DNA of 64,000 bases. Origin: Nonomuraea roseoviolacea subsp. carminata. Its GTDB lineage: Bacteria > Actinomycetota > Actinomycetes > Streptosporangiales > Streptosporangiaceae. The notes beneath the pieces are model-generated. The model saw nothing but the letters and a program-made list of their open reading frames with translations, was not told where the DNA came from and did no database searches. This document shows positions 60,550 to 64,000 of the stretch, one piece after another. Position 1 is the stretch's first letter. The number at the start of each line of letters is the position of its first letter. Both the position numbers and the translations under genes were made by a program. Location of the stretch: the NCBI RefSeq assembly GCF_024172185.1, contig NZ_JAMZEC010000001.1, positions 4,980,001 through 5,044,000 of the forward strand, read 5' to 3'.

Positions 60550-61542
60550 GTGGGGATCTCGGCCGACAGCACCGTCGGAGGCACGATCGTCACCGCGGCC
60601 AGGCGGCGCCGCCGGCTGCCCGCCGCGCTGACGTGGCTGGCTGTGACCCCGTTCGCGGCGTGGGCCGTGACCAGGGTCGCCGGCCTCGAACGCGGGTCGC
60701 TGCCGACGCAGCTCATGACCGCCACGCCGTACGCCGCGGCCGGCTCCCTGATCCCGCTCCTCATGGCCGCGCTCGGCCGCAGGCGCGCCGCCACCGCCGT
60801 CGCCCTCGTCGCGACGGCCGCGCTCGGCGCCAGCGTCCTGCCCCGGGCGCTCGGCACGGCCGACGCCACCCCCGGCCGGCCGCTGCGGGTCCTCACCCTC
60901 AACATGCTGTTCGGCAGGGCCGACCCGGACGCGGTCATGGACCTCGTCCACCGCCTCGACCCCGACGTGCTGAGCACTCAGGAGCTCACCCCCGGCGCCG
61001 TCGAGGAGCTCGACGCACTGGGCCTCAAGACGTTGATGCCCCACCGGGTGCTCCAGGCTGAGTGGAGCGCCACCGGGAGCGGTCTCTTCAGCAAGCACCC
61101 GCTGGTGGCGATGCCCGAGCTGGCGCCGACCGTCGGCCACCACATGCCGGCGGCCAGGATCGCGCTGCCGGGCGGCGCGGCGATCGAGTTCGTCGACGTC
61201 CACCCCTACCCGCCGCTGGGACCCCAGGCCGTGGAGTGGAGCGAGGCCCTGGGCCGGCTGCCGTCCGCCTCCAAGGACGTGGTGCGCGTGCTGGCGGGCG
61301 ACTTCAACGCCTCGCTCGACCACGCGCCGATGCGCGGCGTGCTGTCGCGCGGCTACAAGGACGCCGCCGACCAGGTGGGGGCCGGGCTGGTCCCGACGTG
61401 GCCGGCCAACAAGAGGGTGCCGCCGATCATCACGATCGACCACGTGCTGGTGGACCACCGGGTGGGGGTGCGCGAGGTCAGCGTCCACACGGTGCCGGGC
61501 ACCGACCACCGCGCGGTCTTCGCGGAGCTCGCCGTACCCTGA
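60550..61542 (+). CDS. Membrane-anchored endonuclease/exonuclease/phosphatase family protein
   Basis: 330 residues. Three N-terminal hydrophobic spans (LTWLAVTPFAAWAVTRVAGL, AAAGSLIPLLMAALG, ATAVALVATAALGASVLPRA) are followed by an extracytoplasmic EEP domain: VLTLNMLFGRADPDAVMDLV near 115, DVLSTQELTPGAVEEL (metal-binding Glu), LAGDFNASLDHAPMRG near 255, and IDHVLVDHRVG plus GTDHRAVFAEL at the end (His/Asp catalytic pair). Members act on nucleic acids, inositol phosphates or phospholipids. GTG 60550 follows AGAGGGGTA. The exported position argues for a phosphodiesterase or nuclease outside the membrane. Confidence 0.9.
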   Translation: MGISADSTVGGTIVTAARRRRRLPAALTWLAVTPFAAWAVTRVAGLERGSLPTQLMTATPYAAAGSLIPLLMAALGRRRAATAVALVATAALGASVLPRALGTADATPGRPLRVLTLNMLFGRADPDAVMDLVHRLDPDVLSTQELTPGAVEELDALGLKTLMPHRVLQAEWSATGSGLFSKHPLVAMPELAPTVGHHMPAARIALPGGAAIEFVDVHPYPPLGPQAVEWSEALGRLPSASKDVVRVLAGDFNASLDHAPMRGVLSRGYKDAADQVGAGLVPTWPANKRVPPIITIDHVLVDHRVGVREVSVHTVPGTDHRAVFAELAVP

Positions 61543-61574
61543 CGCGCGCCGCGCCGTGGGGCCGGCGGGGCGCT

Positions 61575-61785
61575 GTCTCGCCCACCTCACGATGCGCGGT
61601 GTCATGTCAGCTGTGCGGTCCACCTCTCGATGCGCGGTGTCACGTCAGCTGTGTGGCCGACTCCAGGATGCGCCGCCTCGCGCAGCCGGTCTCGCCGACC
61701 TCAGGATGCGCAGTTTCACTCAGCGGTCTCGCAGACCTCACGATGCGCAGTCTCACGCCACCGTCTCGCGACCCCCCGATGCGGC
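61575..61785. repeat. 38-bp tandem repeat array
   Basis: About 5.6 imperfect units start at 61575, 61613, 61651, 61689, 61726 and 61763 (periods 38, 38, 38, 37, 37). The conserved centre is CTCACGATGCGC, preceded by GTCTCG and followed by GTNTCA. The array fills most of the 312-bp gap between the convergent EEP and nucleotidyltransferase-like genes. There are no unique spacers, so it is a minisatellite and not a CRISPR. Confidence 0.85.
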
Positions 61786-61854
61786 CGACCCGGGGAAGGC
61801 TTCTTCTGACGCCAACTCGGCAGGCGCCGCGCGAACTTCGTCGTCAGGGCCGGG

Positions 61855-62460
61855 TCAGCGGAACGAGGAGAGACCTGACCCGGACAACAGCGCCCGGGTG
61901 TTGTCCCAGCCCTCCAGCCCCGGGTCGAGCCGCGCGAGGTCGTCGGCGGTCCGCAGCCGGTGCCAGCCCGGCACCGTGGCCACCATCCGCCGGCCGGGAG
62001 CCGCCGCGCGCAGCGCCGCGACCGGTTCGTCCTCGTCCAGCCCGGCGCCCGCCCACGCGGGCATCGGCAGCCCGAACGCCATGGCGACCGCCCCGCCGCC
62101 GTCGGCGGGACACACGCTCACCTGGGCCCGTCCCAGCTCGCGGAACAGCTTGCCGATCAGCAGCGGCGGCAGATCGGGCGCGTCGGCGGACAGCACCACG
62201 GCCTGATCGCCGTCGAGCCGCGCCGCGATACCCGCCAGCGGCTCGTCCTCGGGCACCTCGATCACCTCGGTGCCCGGCCACACCAGGTGGTCGAGGCCCG
62301 GAACGCCGGTCACCAGGACGGGCGTCACCAGGTCGAGGCCGGCGACCACCTCGTAGGCGTCCTCGGCGATCGCCTCCAGGAACTCCCTCGGGTCCACGCC
62401 GTCAGGGGCCGCCCCGGCCATGCTCTGCCGCACGACGACCGCGACCGTCCGCCTCAACAC
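61855..62460 (-). CDS. Nucleotidyltransferase-like protein (GT-A fold, DUF2064/CofC-type)
   Basis: 201 residues from GTG 62460, overlapping the upstream peptidase stop (GTGTTGA). Features: TVAVVVRQSMAGAAPDGVDP at the N-terminus (where MobA/CofC proteins carry their nucleotide loop, here poor), VTPVLVTGVPG, and DQAVVLSADAPDLPPLLIGK near 105 (the D-x-P-D-L signature of DUF2064/CofC-type transferases). RTADDLARLDPGLEGW is near the end. Probably a nucleotidyl- or glycosyl-transferase-like enzyme; the weak N-terminal loop leaves activity uncertain. Co-transcribed with the YgjP-type gene. Confidence 0.7.
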   Translation of the reverse strand: MLRRTVAVVVRQSMAGAAPDGVDPREFLEAIAEDAYEVVAGLDLVTPVLVTGVPGLDHLVWPGTEVIEVPEDEPLAGIAARLDGDQAVVLSADAPDLPPLLIGKLFRELGRAQVSVCPADGGGAVAMAFGLPMPAWAGAGLDEDEPVAALRAAAPGRRMVATVPGWHRLRTADDLARLDPGLEGWDNTRALLSGSGLSSFR

Positions 62461-62969
62461 TCCTCCGGCGGGGTCTGGGAGGCGGCCGAGAAGCCCTCCA
62501 GGAATCCACGCGCCCGCTCGGCCCGGGGGTACTGCTCCACCAGGGTCCAGAACGCGGGGCCGTGGCTCGGCACCAGCAGGTGCACCAGCTCGTGGATGAT
62601 CACATAGTCGATCACCCATTCGGGCAGGCCCTTGAGCCGGGTCGAGATGCGGATCGTGCCGTTCTCCGGGGTGCAGGAGCCCCATCGGTGCTGCTGGTTG
62701 TCGACCCAGCGCACGCTTGCCGGGTCCGCCTTGCCGTCGAGGAACTTGGCCGACAGCTCCCTGGCCCGGGTGAGCAGACCCTCGTCGGTCGGCCTCCTCC
62801 GGCGCTCCCTGGCCGCAAGCCGATCGAGCATCCGGCTCACCCATTCATCCGCGTCTTGACCGGTCAGCCAGGCGGGCAGGAGCACGATCGTCTTGTCGCC
62901 GTCGCGGTATGCGGAGACCGTACGCCGGCGACGAGAACTCCGACGGACCTCGACTGTCTCGGGGGGCAC
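62454..62969 (-). CDS. YgjP-like (DUF45/M48-type) metallopeptidase
   Basis: 171 residues from GTG 62969 (MPPETVEVRRSSRRRRTVSA). Zinc-peptidase features: QQHRWGSCTPENGTIRISTR near 92, VIDYVIIHELVHLLVPSHGP (HExxH near 125) and FWTLVEQYPRAERARGFLEG with the third ligand region. The SprT/YgjP-like family acts in the cytosol; physiological substrates are mostly unknown. Its stop is overlapped by the nucleotidyltransferase-like start, indicating an operon of two. Confidence 0.9.
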   Translation of the reverse strand: MPPETVEVRRSSRRRRTVSAYRDGDKTIVLLPAWLTGQDADEWVSRMLDRLAARERRRRPTDEGLLTRARELSAKFLDGKADPASVRWVDNQQHRWGSCTPENGTIRISTRLKGLPEWVIDYVIIHELVHLLVPSHGPAFWTLVEQYPRAERARGFLEGFSAASQTPPEEC

Positions 62970-63036
62970 ATATGCACGTTAGCCGACACCGGCGAAATTC
63001 CACAGAGGGCAGTGCTTGTTTCTCCAGGTCAGATGA

Positions 63037-63819
63037 TTAAGAGCCGGTGAATTTGGGCACACGCCTTTCCCGTCGCGCCGCCAGCCCCTCCATCAGGTCG
63101 GCGGAAGCCATGGTCACGGGCTGTGCGAGCGCCTCCCAGCGCAGCGCGGCCTCAAGATCTGCATGGCCGGCGGCCAGAGCGACTTTGGTCAGCCGGGTGG
63201 CGACGGGAGCGTTCCTGATGATCTCTCCGGCCACGGCGGACACTTCCGTCATGAGGTCAGCTCGCGGAAATGAACGATTTACCAAACCTTTAATCTCCGC
63301 TTCCCTGCCCGAAATTGCCCGCCCGGTGAGCAGCATCTCCCGCGCCAGCGCGACTCCCGCCCGGGCGGGCAGCAGATGGGTGGCCGCCATGCCCGGGTGC
63401 AGCCCCAGCGAGGTGAACGGCGCCAGCAGCCGGGCGTCGTCGGCCGCGTACACGAGGTCGCACGCCAGCGCCAGGCAGAGCCCCGCGCCGACGGCCGGCC
63501 CGTTGACGGCCGCGATCGTCGGGACCTCCAGCGCCGTGACGGACAACCAGGAACGGTAGAACTCCAGCATCCGGTCGCGCAGTGCGGGGACGGGCTCGAC
63601 GTTCCGCTCGCCCAGCCACGACAGGTCACCACCGGCGGAGAACGCGGACCCGGCCCCGGTGACGACCACGCAACGGACGTCCCGGTCGCGGGCCAGCTCG
63701 GCCATGGTGGCGCGCCACTGCTCGGTCATGCCGTCGGTCATGGCGTTGCGCCGGTCGGGACGATTCAGGGTCAACAGCACGAGACCGTCCGGGCCGCGCT
63801 CGACGAGAAGCTCACTCAT
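63037..63819 (-). CDS. Enoyl-CoA hydratase/isomerase family protein
   Basis: 260 residues, crotonase fold: LLTLNRPDRRNAMTDGMTEQ, VVVTGAGSAFSAGGDLSWLG near 55 (oxyanion hole 1), VPTIAAVNGPAVGAGLCLAL near 100 (oxyanion hole 2), SLGLHPGMAATHLLPARAG near 135. The first catalytic Glu position is occupied by Gly/Met (PGMAA), so it may not be a standard hydratase; isomerase, hydrolase or thioesterase-type activities occur in such members. ATG 63819 (MSELLVERGPDGL). Monocistronic as far as visible. Confidence 0.9.
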   Translation of the reverse strand: MSELLVERGPDGLVLLTLNRPDRRNAMTDGMTEQWRATMAELARDRDVRCVVVTGAGSAFSAGGDLSWLGERNVEPVPALRDRMLEFYRSWLSVTALEVPTIAAVNGPAVGAGLCLALACDLVYAADDARLLAPFTSLGLHPGMAATHLLPARAGVALAREMLLTGRAISGREAEIKGLVNRSFPRADLMTEVSAVAGEIIRNAPVATRLTKVALAAGHADLEAALRWEALAQPVTMASADLMEGLAARRERRVPKFTGS

Positions 63820-64000
63820 GCGGGGAGCGTACGACGGTGGGGCGGCGGCGTCCGAGAACGGGCGCCTGCAGCGTTCCGCGCGGAGGAGACGGCAGCCCTT
63901 GCTCGGGCATGGTGCCGGTCCGGGCCGACAGGCGACCGCGACCTTCTGCGACCTTCCGCGCCAGGCCATCGGGGAGCGGCGGCCTCTGCCCGCGGTGTTT

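Noticed and set aside
61575..61785. CRISPR array
   Set aside because: Units are contiguous and degenerate with no unique spacers, and there are no cas genes nearby.

Overview
The window is high-GC DNA with GTG/TTG starts, GGAGG-type ribosome sites, WhiB, mycoredoxin and Ku/LigD-type end joining. This points to a filamentous actinomycete, probably Streptosporangiales (Nonomuraea/Streptosporangium-like); the order is an inference from gene content. The backbone follows the Mycobacterium tuberculosis Rv3211-Rv3193c segment in the same relative order: rhlE-type helicase, ferritin-like protein, DUF3107, TetR, lipV-like hydrolase, moeZ, alkyltransferase-like protein, adnA-adnB, nudC, mycoredoxin, uvrD2, whiB7, DUF2342 metalloprotease, PDZ/Lon protease, UPF0182. 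Accessory blocks are inserted between these genes.

1-7 kb: RNA helicase (cut by the window edge), ferritin-like protein, DUF3107 protein, TetR regulator and a small acidic protein. They are followed by a LigD-type polymerase, an ABC half-transporter preceded by a coupled 23-residue membrane peptide, and Ku. 8.1-10 kb: four tandem genes for small secreted proteins that share an Asn/Asp-rich beta-type motif, separated by strong hairpins; this is the most novel-looking locus. 10-12.5 kb: alpha/beta hydrolase and moeZ. 12.9-17.8 kb: a duplicated two-gene module (membrane-anchored cysteine protein plus mycosin-like S8 protease), then a hypothetical gene and an alkyltransferase-like gene. 17.9-20.7 kb: a CDP-glycerol glycerophosphotransferase-like protein.

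20.8-25.3 kb is a degraded accessory stretch: REP-like hairpins, a DUF6461 gene with a probable frameshifted start, an AhpD-like protein, a lone TnpB with its right-end hairpin, a deleted WYL-regulator/VOC pseudogene, and a SAM methyltransferase. 25.4-31.6 kb: a giant P-type ATPase with its small upstream partner and a downstream 49-residue peptide behind a perfect palindrome. 31.7-38.3 kb: adnAB, the double-strand-break resection motor-nuclease.

38.3-43.7 kb is a four-gene NRPS-independent siderophore operon (ATP-grasp, two IucA/IucC synthetases, type III PLP decarboxylase) of vibrioferrin-like layout, under a near-consensus IdeR/DtxR iron box. 43.8-50.5 kb returns to the backbone: nudC, mycoredoxin, a secreted esterase, uvrD2, tesB, and whiB7 with its full leader (promoter, long uORF, intrinsic terminator). 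50.5-64 kb: a Tat-exported serine hydrolase, GNAT, two initiator tRNA genes, UPF0182, PDZ/Lon protease, moaE, SDR, DUF2342 metalloprotease, NUDIX, an endonuclease/phosphatase-family protein, a 38-bp tandem-repeat array, a nucleotidyltransferase-like protein, a YgjP-type metallopeptidase and an enoyl-CoA hydratase.

Recurring themes are genome maintenance (Ku/LigD, AdnAB, UvrD2, alkyltransferase-like, helicase), redox and antibiotic stress (WhiB7, mycoredoxin, NudC), and envelope or secreted functions.
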